DNA from: Bdellovibrio sp. ArHS
Lineage (GTDB): Bacteria; Bdellovibrionota; Bdellovibrionia; Bdellovibrionales; Bdellovibrionaceae
Length of the DNA stretch: 64,000 nt
Assembly (NCBI RefSeq): GCF_000786105.1
Contig: NZ_JTEV01000010.1
Coordinates: forward strand, 1-64,000
Direction: 5' to 3'
Made by a program: the position numbers and the translations under genes. Of the stretch, positions 41,133-49,992 are shown piece after piece. The notes beneath the pieces were generated by a model that was given only the letters and a program-made list of their open reading frames with translations, ran no database searches and had not been told where the DNA came from. Position 1 is the stretch's first letter; each line of letters starts with the position of its first letter.

Positions 41133-41451
41133 AAGTCCTCCTAATATATGGATCATCCAGACCCTATTTCCTATCCCTTTATAAAGCGAGAGGCGCGCCA
41201 ACCGCAGGGAACAAGGCCAAGAGGTCTAAGTGATGGAAATCTAAAAGGCTTCTCGTATTGAGAATGAACGCTTCGCAAGGTCTCTCTGTAAAACTTCTGG
41301 TGTCCCAGCCTGAGAAGTATATAAAATGACCTAATATCAATAGCTTAAGTCCGCCGGCGGCGCTAAGGGGAAAAACACCCGGAAAAGCCCAATCACGTCA
41401 CCGGTGAAGACCTTCTTGCCTAATATCTTTGTTTCATTCATAACCACGACG
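41133..41451. other. 319-bp gap between divergent genes
   Basis: Must hold the promoters of the minus-strand exported protein gene and of kamA. I see no convincing small gene, no strong dyad and no recognisable promoter consensus. A GC-rich GCCGGCGGC patch lies near 41355. Confidence 0.6.
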
Positions 41452-42648
41452 ATGAAGTTTTCTTTCCCGCCAAGCCCCAAGCCAGAACATATCTCTCAGT
41501 CCGATTGGAATAATTGGACCTGGCAGCTTCGTCACAGCCTGAAAACCCAAAATGATTTCGCCAAGCACTTCGTCCTTACTGACGACGAAAAGGCGGCGTT
41601 TGACGGCGGCAAAGAACTCTTTAATGTGCGTACGACGCCTTACTACGCGAGCTTGGCGGGGGAGGCTGGCGAGTCTATCCGACAGATTTTAATGCCTCAT
41701 CGCTATGAAATCGAAGAGGGGTTGCAGCAGATGGTCGATCCCTTAGGGGAAAAGAAAAACAACCCCGCGCCGCGTGTGATTCACCGATATTCCGATCGAG
41801 CCTTATTTTTAATCACAGACATTTGCAGCGTTTACTGCCGTTTTTGCACGCGCAAACACTTCACGGGCCAAGAACAGGCGTTTATACGAAACGACGAATA
41901 TGAACAGGCGTTGAACTATATTCGTCAACATTCGGGGCTTCGGGAGGTGATTCTTTCAGGTGGTGATCCGTTGACAGTCAGCGATGCGCAGTTGGATCGT
42001 GTTCTGACGGATTTAAGAAATATCGAACACATTGAAATCATTCGCATCGGTTCGCGGATGCCGGTGGTGTGCCCGATGCGTGTGACGGATGATCTTGTGC
42101 GAATACTTAAAAAACACAAACCCGTCTTCTTGATGTCCCACTTCAATCATCCTCGCGAGCTGACGGCGGAAGCCGTCGCGGCGCTGGAAAGATTCGTAGA
42201 CAATGGTATTCCAGTGATGAACCAGATGGTTCTGCTCAACGGAATCAACAATCATCCGGCGATTGTGCAAGCTTTGAATCGCCGACTTCTGTATTTACGC
42301 GTGAAACCTTATTACATGTTTCAATGTGATCCTTCGATTGGCACTGATCACCTAAGAACCTCGGTCGAGGACTCGCTGCAAATTCAGAAAGAATTGTGGG
42401 GCCATCTTTCGGGATTGGCGATGCCGAATTTATCTTTGGATATTCCCAATGGTGGAGGCAAAACCTATCTTGTTCCAAATTTTGAAGTCGGGCAGGAGGG
42501 GTTGACCCGCCATTACGTCGGCTGGGACGGAGTCAAAGCGGAATACGTAAGCCCGGCCCCAGAAAAGATCAAAAAGCCCGATGCCTCGCTCTATGAAGAC
42601 GAGTGGCGCGCCCTAAAAAATTCGAAATCTCAGCTCGAAACACTTTAG
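41452..42648 (+). CDS. kamA: Lysine 2,3-aminomutase family enzyme
   Basis: Radical SAM, PLP-dependent enzyme that interconverts L-lysine and beta-lysine. With the ATG at 41452 it has 398 residues. The cluster motif CSVYCRFC covers C125, C129 and C132, and the PLP lysine is K337 in DIPNGGGKTYLVP, the same number as in the clostridial enzyme. SDWNNWTWQLRHSL near the N-terminus is also family-typical. The longest frame starts at a GTG (41404); neither start has a clear ribosome site. The size fits KamA rather than the shorter EpmB that modifies elongation factor P, but no beta-lysine pathway gene lies nearby. Confidence 0.88.
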   Translation: MKFSFPPSPKPEHISQSDWNNWTWQLRHSLKTQNDFAKHFVLTDDEKAAFDGGKELFNVRTTPYYASLAGEAGESIRQILMPHRYEIEEGLQQMVDPLGEKKNNPAPRVIHRYSDRALFLITDICSVYCRFCTRKHFTGQEQAFIRNDEYEQALNYIRQHSGLREVILSGGDPLTVSDAQLDRVLTDLRNIEHIEIIRIGSRMPVVCPMRVTDDLVRILKKHKPVFLMSHFNHPRELTAEAVAALERFVDNGIPVMNQMVLLNGINNHPAIVQALNRRLLYLRVKPYYMFQCDPSIGTDHLRTSVEDSLQIQKELWGHLSGLAMPNLSLDIPNGGGKTYLVPNFEVGQEGLTRHYVGWDGVKAEYVSPAPEKIKKPDASLYEDEWRALKNSKSQLETL

Positions 42649-42727
42649 TGAATCAATATTGCGCAGGACTCGTCTTTTGCAACAAAGACGTGTTTGCGTT
42701 CGGAGCGAAAATTATCCCATAGTCTTG

Positions 42728-42754
42728 TGAAGTTCCGTGGCTTGTTACCGAAAA
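42728..42754 (+). promoter_or_regulatory. Candidate sigma-28 (FliA) promoter of the flagellin gene
   Basis: TGAAGTTC (42728-42735) and ACCGAAAA (42747-42754) are separated by exactly 11 bases. They match the enterobacterial sigma-28 consensus TAAAGTTT-N11-GCCGATAA at six of eight positions each. It is placed 26 bp upstream of the flagellin ATG with GAGGAA between, as expected for a class-3 flagellar gene. Confidence 0.65.
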
Positions 42755-42780
42755 AAATAACGAGTCACTTCGAGGAATTT

Positions 42781-43614
42781 ATGGGAATGAGAGTAACAAC
42801 AAACATTGCGGCGTTGAATGCACAAAGAAATTTGGTGGGTTCACAAAGAGCCGTCAATGATTCGATGGCAAAGCTGGCATCTGGCAGTCGCATCAATAAA
42901 GCGGCCGATGATGCCGCCGGTTTGGCTATTTCTGAAAGATTGAAAGCTCAGATTCGTTCTGCATCGCAGGCGCAAAGAAACGCGAATGATGGAATTTCGC
43001 TCATTCAGACAGCCGAAGGCGGATTGAATGAGATCGGCAACATCATTGTTCGTCTGCGTGAGCTGGGCATCCAAGCGGCTTCTGACACTGTTGGCGAAAC
43101 AGAACGTGGGATGCTCAATAAAGAGGTCACACAGTTGAAAGACGAAATGCAGCGTATCGCGAAGTCGACGACTTGGGGAACGACGAAACTTTTGGATGGT
43201 TCAGCCCCAAAGTTTGATTTTCAAGTTGGAATTGGCAACGATGCTTTTGCAGATCGCATTTCCTTCGATGCAGGCGCGCACGCCGCGACTACAGATGCTC
43301 TTGGCTTGGATGGTCTCGACTATTCCTCGAAAGAAGGGGCGCAAGAGGCGTTGGCGCGTTTGGATGCAGCACAAACCAACGTCAGTGGAACGCGCGCCTA
43401 TCTGGGAGCCTTGCAGAATCGTCTGACTTCCACTGTCGATAATCTGGGAGTGACTCAGGAAAACCTTTCAGCGGCGAACAGTCGTATTCGGGATACTGAT
43501 GTTGCGGCGGCTTCAAGCGAAATGATTCGAAATAATATTTTATTGCAGGCGGGAACCTCGGTGTTGGCGCAGGCAAACCAAGCAAACCAATTGGCTCTCA
43601 AATTGATTGGTTGA
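42781..43614 (+). CDS. fliC: Flagellin
   Basis: Filament subunit of 277 residues. The N-terminal D0/D1 segment (MRVTTNIAALNAQRNL, LASGSRINKAADDAAGLAIS) and C-terminal D1/D0 segment (NRLTSTVDNLG, LSAANSRIRDTDVAAAS, ILLQAGTSVLAQANQ) are canonical. The hypervariable D2/D3 region is nearly absent. The start at 42781 follows GAGGAATTT; the longer frame adds 29 residues. Predatory Bdellovibrio carry several flagellin genes with sheath-enclosed filaments; this one stands alone with its own promoter and terminator. Confidence 0.95.
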   Translation: MGMRVTTNIAALNAQRNLVGSQRAVNDSMAKLASGSRINKAADDAAGLAISERLKAQIRSASQAQRNANDGISLIQTAEGGLNEIGNIIVRLRELGIQAASDTVGETERGMLNKEVTQLKDEMQRIAKSTTWGTTKLLDGSAPKFDFQVGIGNDAFADRISFDAGAHAATTDALGLDGLDYSSKEGAQEALARLDAAQTNVSGTRAYLGALQNRLTSTVDNLGVTQENLSAANSRIRDTDVAAASSEMIRNNILLQAGTSVLAQANQANQLALKLIG

Positions 43615-43634
43615 TTGAATTTCTCCGTTAGGGG

Positions 43635-43662
43635 TGGCCCGGCTTTTCGGGCCATCTCTTTT
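43635..43662 (+). terminator. Terminator after the flagellin gene
   Basis: Perfect 7-bp stem TGGCCCG (43635-43641) / CGGGCCA (43648-43654), 6-base loop, then TCTCTTTTTT. Confidence 0.9.
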
Positions 43663-44124
43663 TTAGGGAGTGAGCTCCACCGTCAGATAGGCGTAATCAT
43701 TCTCGACTCCTTGACTGAAGCTCAGACGCTCCAAGTTTGAAGGATTGTTGAACTGAATCCATGACGACGTGGAAGCAAAAGCCTTGTTCATCGGTTGATC
43801 GCGATCAATCACCCAATACAAAACTTCATAAGCAGATTTTGGTTCCGTCTTTCCTTGATATTTTCTTACCAGAAAATGCACGCGGAACTGACGCAACCAC
43901 TTTGTTCCCTTGCCGCACCAGACATCCCAATCGTGCGCATCGGGCTTGTCAAAGAGATGCGTGCACTTCAGGTCTAAAGTGCCATCATTGGAAAGATAAT
44001 GAAAACGAACCATGTCTTCGGTGATTTCTTTAGTGCCGGTAAGAAAGAAGCCCGCGGGTGCCGAGAACGAAAGCGCGGGATATAAAACGAAAATCGAAAG
44101 CAAGACGTACTTGAATGTGTTCAT
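43663..44124 (-). CDS. Small exported protein, unknown function
   Basis: A 153-residue protein with a signal peptide (MNTFKYVLLSIFVLYPALSFSA). The mature part of about 130 residues has one Cys pair (C in LKCTHLF and in DVWCGKG, likely a disulfide), several tryptophans and strand-like segments (YLTVELTP at the end). No family recognised. It is convergent with fliC, its stop lying in the flagellin terminator region. Confidence 0.65.
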   Translation of the reverse strand: MNTFKYVLLSIFVLYPALSFSAPAGFFLTGTKEITEDMVRFHYLSNDGTLDLKCTHLFDKPDAHDWDVWCGKGTKWLRQFRVHFLVRKYQGKTEPKSAYEVLYWVIDRDQPMNKAFASTSSWIQFNNPSNLERLSFSQGVENDYAYLTVELTP

Positions 44125-44358
44125 ACTTAAACACTACAAGCGTCACAATCCCAGGGCAACGCTCGCAGAAATTCTTCAAGACCTTGCGCGGGTTCGTGAG
44201 GGAACCATGTCGATATTTTTGACATAGAACCGCGACGGGCGTCTGGAATAGCAGACCAAAGTGATGACGGCTAATTAATTGCGACTAGGCCATGGATTTC
44301 TTTGGCCAGGCCTTTGCAAAACGCAGTTCTAGAATCTTTGTCTGGCGAGGAGGCCTCT

Positions 44359-44856
44359 GTGCTTAAAATTCTGGGATCTGCTTTATTCATATTTATGATC
44401 GGAAGCTCAGCGGCCCTGGCGCAAAGCACGGACTATTGGGATGCCGACAAACTTCAGGAAAACAAAGAGTGTCTTTTAAAAGTGGTTCGCAAGCACATGC
44501 GCAGTCAGGGAACGAGCAGTCCCGGCTTAAAAATTGAAAGCCAAACGGATTTGATCGTTTTTCAAGATGCGATGGAAAAGTGGTGGGGACTTCGTCCTGA
44601 CTTCTTTCTTAACGTTTTTGACGGCAACACTAATACGATTTATTTAATGAATAAACGCACGTCTTACAAACATCCCCGCACGCCCGTGGATTCGCTGGTT
44701 CACGAGTTGGTTCACTACATTCAGGTTGTCGAGCAAGATGGTGCCTTGGGTGATGGAGATATTTTGGAAGGGGATGCTGTGCGGATACAGACCTGGTTCC
44801 GAGAAACCCGCGGTCATCTGATTCAAAATGACCTTTATGAAGGACCTTGTGAATAA
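44359..44856 (+). CDS. Small secreted HExxH protein (putative metallopeptidase)
   Basis: A 165-residue protein. The GTG at 44359 follows GAGGAGG at five bases and begins a signal peptide (MLKILGSALFIFMIGSSAALA). HELVH at 115-119 (SLVHELVHYIQV) is a zinc motif and E138 in LEGDAVRIQTW is a probable third ligand. The domain is small, with little beyond the catalytic core, and has a terminal Cys (EGPCE) plus one near residue 38. Classification into a peptidase family is not possible by eye, and activity is not proven. The longer frame adds 19 residues without signal character. Confidence 0.72.
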   Translation: MLKILGSALFIFMIGSSAALAQSTDYWDADKLQENKECLLKVVRKHMRSQGTSSPGLKIESQTDLIVFQDAMEKWWGLRPDFFLNVFDGNTNTIYLMNKRTSYKHPRTPVDSLVHELVHYIQVVEQDGALGDGDILEGDAVRIQTWFRETRGHLIQNDLYEGPCE

Positions 44857-44859
44857 ATA

Positions 44860-44889
44860 AAAAAAGCCCAGCAGATGCCGGGCTTTTTT
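44860..44889. terminator. Bidirectional terminator
   Basis: Stem AAAAAAGCCC (44860-44869) / GGGCTTTTTT (44880-44889). U-rich in both directions, it serves the plus-strand HExxH gene and the minus-strand barrel gene that ends at 44911. Confidence 0.9.
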
Positions 44890-44910
44890 GTTTCAATTTC
44901 AATTTCAAAT

Positions 44911-45414
44911 TTAGAAGTTGAAAGTGTAAACAGCTGAAGTGATCGCAGCAGAACCTACAGAGTCGCTGTCGAACCAGTTCCAGATTTCCATACGCTCAAG
45001 ACCCAAAGCGCCTGCGCCGCGAGGCAACTTGATTTGACCGCCATAACGGAAGCTTGGACCAACGACAGTTTTATCGTCAGCTCCGTCCATTTTGGTCATA
45101 GAGATGCCGATACCAGGAGCGATGAACGCGCTGACATTAGAAGCATCAACAAGCTTGATCAAAGAGTGACCGCCGAAAGACAAGATTTGCGGTACTTGCG
45201 CATCTTTCTTTTCAGTTTGCAAGAACACGTAACCACCGAAGGCGCCTTGTTCGTTGCTAAATTCCATTCTGCCGCCAATGTTAAGCGCAGAACTTGTCAT
45301 GCCCAAACTGATGCTGGCTGCTTTGTCGCCATAAGAAGCTACAGTGCGTGCCGGTCTTTGAGCAAAAGAAACAGAAGAAACCAATAAACATGCTACAACA
45401 AAATACTTTTTCAC
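44911..45414 (-). CDS. Small outer-membrane beta-barrel protein
   Basis: A 167-residue protein starting at a GTG with GGAGG four bases upstream. The signal peptide is MKKYFVVACLLVSSVSFA. Strand pattern (ISLGMTSSALNIGGRMEFS, GAFGGYVFLQTEK, VSAFIAPGIGISMTKM) and the final YTFNF suggest an eight-stranded barrel with phenylalanine end. Function unknown. Confidence 0.75.
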   Translation of the reverse strand: MKKYFVVACLLVSSVSFAQRPARTVASYGDKAASISLGMTSSALNIGGRMEFSNEQGAFGGYVFLQTEKKDAQVPQILSFGGHSLIKLVDASNVSAFIAPGIGISMTKMDGADDKTVVGPSFRYGGQIKLPRGAGALGLERMEIWNWFDSDSVGSAAITSAVYTFNF

Positions 45415-45501
45415 AGAACCTCCTCAGGTAGCCGAACTAGATTTGTCAGGAACCAATATTTTGGCAACACAAAAATACAAATTGTGCTCAATATCAATAT
45501 C

Positions 45502-47796
45502 CTAAATGCGCTCCAATCGCGCGTATTTCACCACAAACTTCTTCACGGTGTTATCCGTGAACATGACGCTGACTTTAAAGTTTTCACCAGTTCCCTCTGT
45601 CGCATACACAGTGCCTGCTCCAAACGTGGGATGGCGGACCCGCATGCCTTTCGTGAATTGGCCCCCATGTGGAGCTCCTTCGTTTTCATAGTCAGGAAAG
45701 GCCTGGCCATCGTCAAAACCGGAAGGGCGGGCTTTGTTGCGATCGGATGCTAAAGAACCCCAGCGAGGACTATCAAAAGCACTGTCGGCATCGTAAGAGC
45801 TTGAGCCATAGCGGGAAACAAAGCGAGGCCCTTCTGCTGCGGCTTTGAAATCGATGAACTCTTTGGGAATCTCTTTGATAAAGCGCGAAGGAGGATTCAT
45901 TTGTTCCTGACCCCACACCCGGCGCATTTTCGCATAGGTCAGCCATAGCTTTTGGCGCGCACGAGTCATACCCACGTAGGCAAGACGACGTTCTTCTTCC
46001 ACGTCCTCTTCGCCATCGCTGTCCAGACTGCGCCCACTGGGGAATAAGTTTTCCTCCATGCCGACGACGAAGACATAGGGGTATTCCAAACCTTTGGAAA
46101 TATGCAATGTCATCAACGTGACGGAGTTCTGTTCCTGATCCAAGGAATCGACGTCACTCACCAAAGCCATCTCTTCAAGAAAGCTTGTCAGTGTGGATTC
46201 TTCGCCGCGTTCCTTGGCAAATTGAGCGATCGCGTTGTCAAGTTCTTCCAAGTTTTCGATACGAGCCTGCGCCTCTGGAGATTCATCTTTCTTCAGATTC
46301 AGAAGATACTCGGTGCGATCCAGAACGATGTGATAAAAATCGACGATCTTGAAGTTCAAGGCGTTGGTCTGCAATTCATCCATCAGTTCAAGGAAACGGC
46401 GGATTTTTCCAGTTGTCCCCGCATTAAAAAGGCGTTCATCACAGGCTTTGCCCGCTGCCTGGTACATATTGAGATTCTTCTGAGCCGCAAACTCTTCGAT
46501 CTTTTCAATAGTAGTTTTACCGATTCCCCGCGCGGGAACATTGATGATTCGTTTCAAAGCGATATCATCAGCGGGATTGATGGCTAGCTTCATGTAAGAA
46601 AGAATGTCTTTAATCTCCATGCGCTCATAAAAGCGCACGCCGCCGACCAGACGGTAAGGAATTGCCAGTGTACGCAGTTGTTCTTCCAAAACCCGAGACT
46701 GCGCATTGGTACGATAGAAAACCGCGTAATCATTGTACGAGCCTTCGCCTTCGTTCATCATGGTCTGAATCGTTTTTGCGACAAACTTCGCCTCGTCATA
46801 TTCGTTCTTTTCTTCACGAACATGGATGAGATCGCCAGGATTGTTGGAAGTGAAAAGAGTTTTATCTTTTCGTTGCGAATTATTTTTGATCACCGCCGTT
46901 GCGGCATTCACGATGTTTGCTGATGAGCGATAGTTTTCTTCAAGTTTGACGACTTTGGCTTCGCGAAAGTCTTTCTCGAAATCCAAAATGTTTTTGATGT
47001 CAGCGCCACGCCAGCTATAGATGGATTGATCCTCGTCGCCGACGACGCAAAGATTGCGATGTGCCTTTGCCAGCATTTGTACCAAAAGATACTGAATGTG
47101 GTTCGTGTCTTGATACTCGTCCACCATGATGTAACGGAATTTTTCCTGATACATTTTCAAGACATCCGGATACATGCGGAAAAGTTCATAGGTTTTCATC
47201 AGTAAGTCATCGAAATCCAGGCTGTTGGCCTTTTTCATTTCGACTTCATAAGCTTTGTAGACCTCGACGGTCTTGGCGTCCATCAGGCGCTTGGCATTTT
47301 TTTCGAAAGCCTCCGGGGATAGTCCCATCATCTTCGCACTGCTGATGCGGCTTTGGAAATTCTTCGCCGGATACATCTTGTCGTTGATGTTTAACGCCGT
47401 CATGACCTTCTTGATCTGACTTAGCTGATCCGAAGAATCGTAAATACCGAAGAACGGTTTGTAGTCGAGCAAGGTGATGTGCTGACGAAGGACGCGAACA
47501 CAAAAGCTATGAAAGGTATTGATCCACAACTGCGAGCGCACGTGCGCCCCCATGTCCGAAAGGATTTTATAAATACGATGTTCCATCTCTTTGGCGGCCT
47601 TGTTGGTAAAGGTCACACAAAGAATTTCATCGGGGGCGGCGACCCCTTGGCCGATAATATTTGCCATCCGGTGCGTAAGAACCCGAGTCTTTCCAGAGCC
47701 CGCGCCCGCCAAAATCAACAAAGGCCCCTCTAAAGTTTCGACAGCGTCTTTTTGCGGAGGGTTTAAATCTTTCGTAACAAAATCAAGTACATCCAT
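45502..47796 (-). CDS. pcrA: PcrA/UvrD-type ATP-dependent 3'-5' DNA helicase
   Basis: A 764-residue SF1A helicase for DNA repair and replication fork processing. Motif I is GAGSGKTRVLTHR (32 onward), Ia is FTNKAAKEM, II is VDEYQDTNHIQY, III is GDEDQSIYSWRGAD, IV is LEENYRSS, V is LMTLHISKGLEYPYVF and VI is VEEERRLAYVGMTRARQ. The C-terminal about 55 residues (GMRVRHPTFGAGTVYATEG) form the conserved PcrA Tudor-like domain that contacts RNA polymerase. GAGGAAAA precedes the ATG. Length is normal for the family. Confidence 0.95.
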   Translation of the reverse strand: MDVLDFVTKDLNPPQKDAVETLEGPLLILAGAGSGKTRVLTHRMANIIGQGVAAPDEILCVTFTNKAAKEMEHRIYKILSDMGAHVRSQLWINTFHSFCVRVLRQHITLLDYKPFFGIYDSSDQLSQIKKVMTALNINDKMYPAKNFQSRISSAKMMGLSPEAFEKNAKRLMDAKTVEVYKAYEVEMKKANSLDFDDLLMKTYELFRMYPDVLKMYQEKFRYIMVDEYQDTNHIQYLLVQMLAKAHRNLCVVGDEDQSIYSWRGADIKNILDFEKDFREAKVVKLEENYRSSANIVNAATAVIKNNSQRKDKTLFTSNNPGDLIHVREEKNEYDEAKFVAKTIQTMMNEGEGSYNDYAVFYRTNAQSRVLEEQLRTLAIPYRLVGGVRFYERMEIKDILSYMKLAINPADDIALKRIINVPARGIGKTTIEKIEEFAAQKNLNMYQAAGKACDERLFNAGTTGKIRRFLELMDELQTNALNFKIVDFYHIVLDRTEYLLNLKKDESPEAQARIENLEELDNAIAQFAKERGEESTLTSFLEEMALVSDVDSLDQEQNSVTLMTLHISKGLEYPYVFVVGMEENLFPSGRSLDSDGEEDVEEERRLAYVGMTRARQKLWLTYAKMRRVWGQEQMNPPSRFIKEIPKEFIDFKAAAEGPRFVSRYGSSSYDADSAFDSPRWGSLASDRNKARPSGFDDGQAFPDYENEGAPHGGQFTKGMRVRHPTFGAGTVYATEGTGENFKVSVMFTDNTVKKFVVKYARLERI

Positions 47797-47982
47797 GGCT
47801 TTTCCTCGTCACAAGGGGGGTCCTTTGGGGGGACTTCCTGCTGTCGAACCTTTAGTGGGACTGACAAAGTTTGTCTATCCCTAAGTTTTCATTGAGTTTT
47901 TCGACCATTTTAACTATAACTATAACGCATTTAGTCAATAGGCCTGAGGCACCTTCCGTTTATAGTGCTTAGAGAGGACTTT

Positions 47983-49332
47983 GTGAAGAACGTTTTCAGT
48001 CGGTTCATAGCAGCAATTTCAGTATCTGCGCTAGCCGCGTGCTCGCCGCAAACCGATGCGGTGACCGAGACCGGTTCTGTCCGAGTTCTGGCACCTATGA
48101 GCAATTCCAAGGGTTCTTACTCCTTGGATATTTTCGAGCTGAGGGGCATTACCGATCTTCAGACCGTCGCGGGAAAATTCGTCAAGTTTTTCATGAGTCC
48201 CCGGATTACCAACAATCGTTTGCAGGGATCAGCCCCGCAGGCGCGTTTTATTAAAAACTCGGATGGGGATTTCATTCCCGCGAATGAACTGAGCCAGCAA
48301 CTGGTCACAATCTATGCGCACACGCAAAGACTGGCTCTTTTGGATGAAGAACTCGGAGCCGGGGGAGTCAATCACTGGCCTCGCGATGTGGGCGTTGCCG
48401 TCAAAGTTCGTGGCGGTCTGACTAACAATGCTTTCTATGACGGCAATACGGATTCAATGCTGCTGGTTCCTTATTCGTCTGAAGGCCTGCCGATTCCTAT
48501 TAACGGCGGTATTTTGGCACACGAACACTTTCACTCTTTGTTTTATAAGTTGGTGACCAGTGATGAAAGCGCGCAAATTCATAATCGTGAAACATTCCTG
48601 AACAAAGCCATCGTTGAAGATCTTTCCGTTCGTCATCGCCGTTTGTTGCCGATCAGCACGGGTGAGGAAATGAGTGAAGAACAAATGCACATCTACTACC
48701 ACCTTGCCATCATTCGCGGCCTGAATGAAGGTCTGGCAGATTATTGGGGATGGATGTACACGGGCGATCCCGACTTTATCGCGCAATCCCTGCCGTCGGA
48801 AAAAGCCACTCGGTCTTTGAAGGTGCGCGATGAAAATTCCGTCAACTCGCTTCCTTCAGTCGAAAACATTAAAAGATCTCTGAATATCTTCTATTCGGGA
48901 GCATCCGATAAAGCGCGCTTCTCTGATTACGTGACGGGTTATGCCTATTCTTTGGGAACTCAGTTTTCACGCATGCTAAAGCGTTACACGGATATTTATG
49001 GCAAGGCTCGAAACATCGAAGATTTGCAAGCTCGTAAGGACATTGCGAAGCTAATTGTTAAAGTTCTTCCAAAAATAAAAGTCGATTTCGATAAGCTCGA
49101 CACCAGCTATTATTCGGCCGACCAATTTATAAAATCAATGTTTGCGATGAATGAATCCTACCGCGAAGAGGAATGTCAGTTCTTGGCCGCCGTGATTTCC
49201 TCTTCTGCAGCATCCCCGGAAGAAGCTGTGAGCTGCGAAAAAATCGGAGAAGCCGATTTTAAGATGGTTCCTAAAATAGAGACAGCCCCCGCTACGCCAG
49301 TGACTCCAGTTGCGGAAGGCCACGCGCAATGA
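47983..49332 (+). CDS. HEHFH-motif lipoprotein, putative metallopeptidase
   Basis: A 449-residue lipoprotein. The GTG at 47983 follows GAGGACTTT; the signal ends with lipobox LAAC (about residue 20). HEHFH in GGILAHEHFHSLFYKLV fits HExxH, and NEGLADYWGW offers a downstream glutamate as third ligand. The protein is long, with low-complexity end residues (ETAPATPVTPVAEGHAQ). No family is assigned. It overlaps the following barrel gene by 4 bp, suggesting a joint outer-membrane unit. Confidence 0.75.
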   Translation: MKNVFSRFIAAISVSALAACSPQTDAVTETGSVRVLAPMSNSKGSYSLDIFELRGITDLQTVAGKFVKFFMSPRITNNRLQGSAPQARFIKNSDGDFIPANELSQQLVTIYAHTQRLALLDEELGAGGVNHWPRDVGVAVKVRGGLTNNAFYDGNTDSMLLVPYSSEGLPIPINGGILAHEHFHSLFYKLVTSDESAQIHNRETFLNKAIVEDLSVRHRRLLPISTGEEMSEEQMHIYYHLAIIRGLNEGLADYWGWMYTGDPDFIAQSLPSEKATRSLKVRDENSVNSLPSVENIKRSLNIFYSGASDKARFSDYVTGYAYSLGTQFSRMLKRYTDIYGKARNIEDLQARKDIAKLIVKVLPKIKVDFDKLDTSYYSADQFIKSMFAMNESYREEECQFLAAVISSSAASPEEAVSCEKIGEADFKMVPKIETAPATPVTPVAEGHAQ

Positions 49333-49931
49333 GATTTTTGATTTTTATTTCTTTGATACTTTCAGCCTCTTTGAGCTGGGCGCAAGAGTCCCGTGCAAAA
49401 ATCGCCAAACTAGCACCGGAAACACCCGCTTTTTTAAGTCTTTACCTGCTTAATTCGGAAATGCGCTATGAACGCGCGAACTCTCAAGAGATCGAAAACG
49501 TGCATCCCTTAAGCTTGTCTTTTGGATTGCAAAAAAAACGTCTGAGCCTTATGGGCGAATACGCGCGCTATTCTGAAGATACGGGGAATGCGACGTCATC
49601 CATCGCACGTACGCATCAAGAATTGCTTCTCTGGGGCCGTTATCATCTGGTCAGCAAAACTCAAGATGAATACTCCGGATCTTTGTATGGCGGACTGGGC
49701 CTGGGTGGATATCAGGAAGAGGTCAAAACGACTCTGATGGGTGACAGCCGGACCGACAAGGAAAATCTGAAAATGCTCTCCGGTTTGGCCGTCGGCGCCG
49801 AGGCCGCCTATCAGATGCAAAACTTTGGTTTTGTCGCGGGTTTAGAAGGAAGAGCCTTGATTGCTTCGGACTTCGACCCAAATCCTGTGTGGAGTATCGT
49901 CCTGCGCTTTGGATTTCGTATCCCCCTCTAA
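49329..49931 (+). CDS. Outer-membrane barrel partner of the HEHFH lipoprotein
   Basis: A 200-residue protein with a signal peptide (MRFLIFISLILSASLSWA) and barrel strands (LSLSFGLQKKRLSLMGEYAR, YSGSLYGGLGLGGYQEE, GFVAGLEGRALIA, SIVLRFGFRIPL). Its ATG overlaps the lipoprotein stop codon (ATGA), implying co-translation. Function unknown. Confidence 0.75.
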   Translation: MRFLIFISLILSASLSWAQESRAKIAKLAPETPAFLSLYLLNSEMRYERANSQEIENVHPLSLSFGLQKKRLSLMGEYARYSEDTGNATSSIARTHQELLLWGRYHLVSKTQDEYSGSLYGGLGLGGYQEEVKTTLMGDSRTDKENLKMLSGLAVGAEAAYQMQNFGFVAGLEGRALIASDFDPNPVWSIVLRFGFRIPL

Positions 49932-49969
49932 CCATCGTCCAATGTTAACAAAGTTGTTTTCTGAAGTCG

Positions 49970-49992
49970 TATTCTCGCGAAAAATGAGAATA
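49970..49992 (+). promoter_or_regulatory. Hairpin covering the start of the Notum-like gene
   Basis: TATTCTC (49970-49976) is complementary to GAGAATA (49986-49992). The 3' arm contains the Shine-Dalgarno-like GAGAA and the first base of the ATG, so the fold would occlude initiation. Confidence 0.35.
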
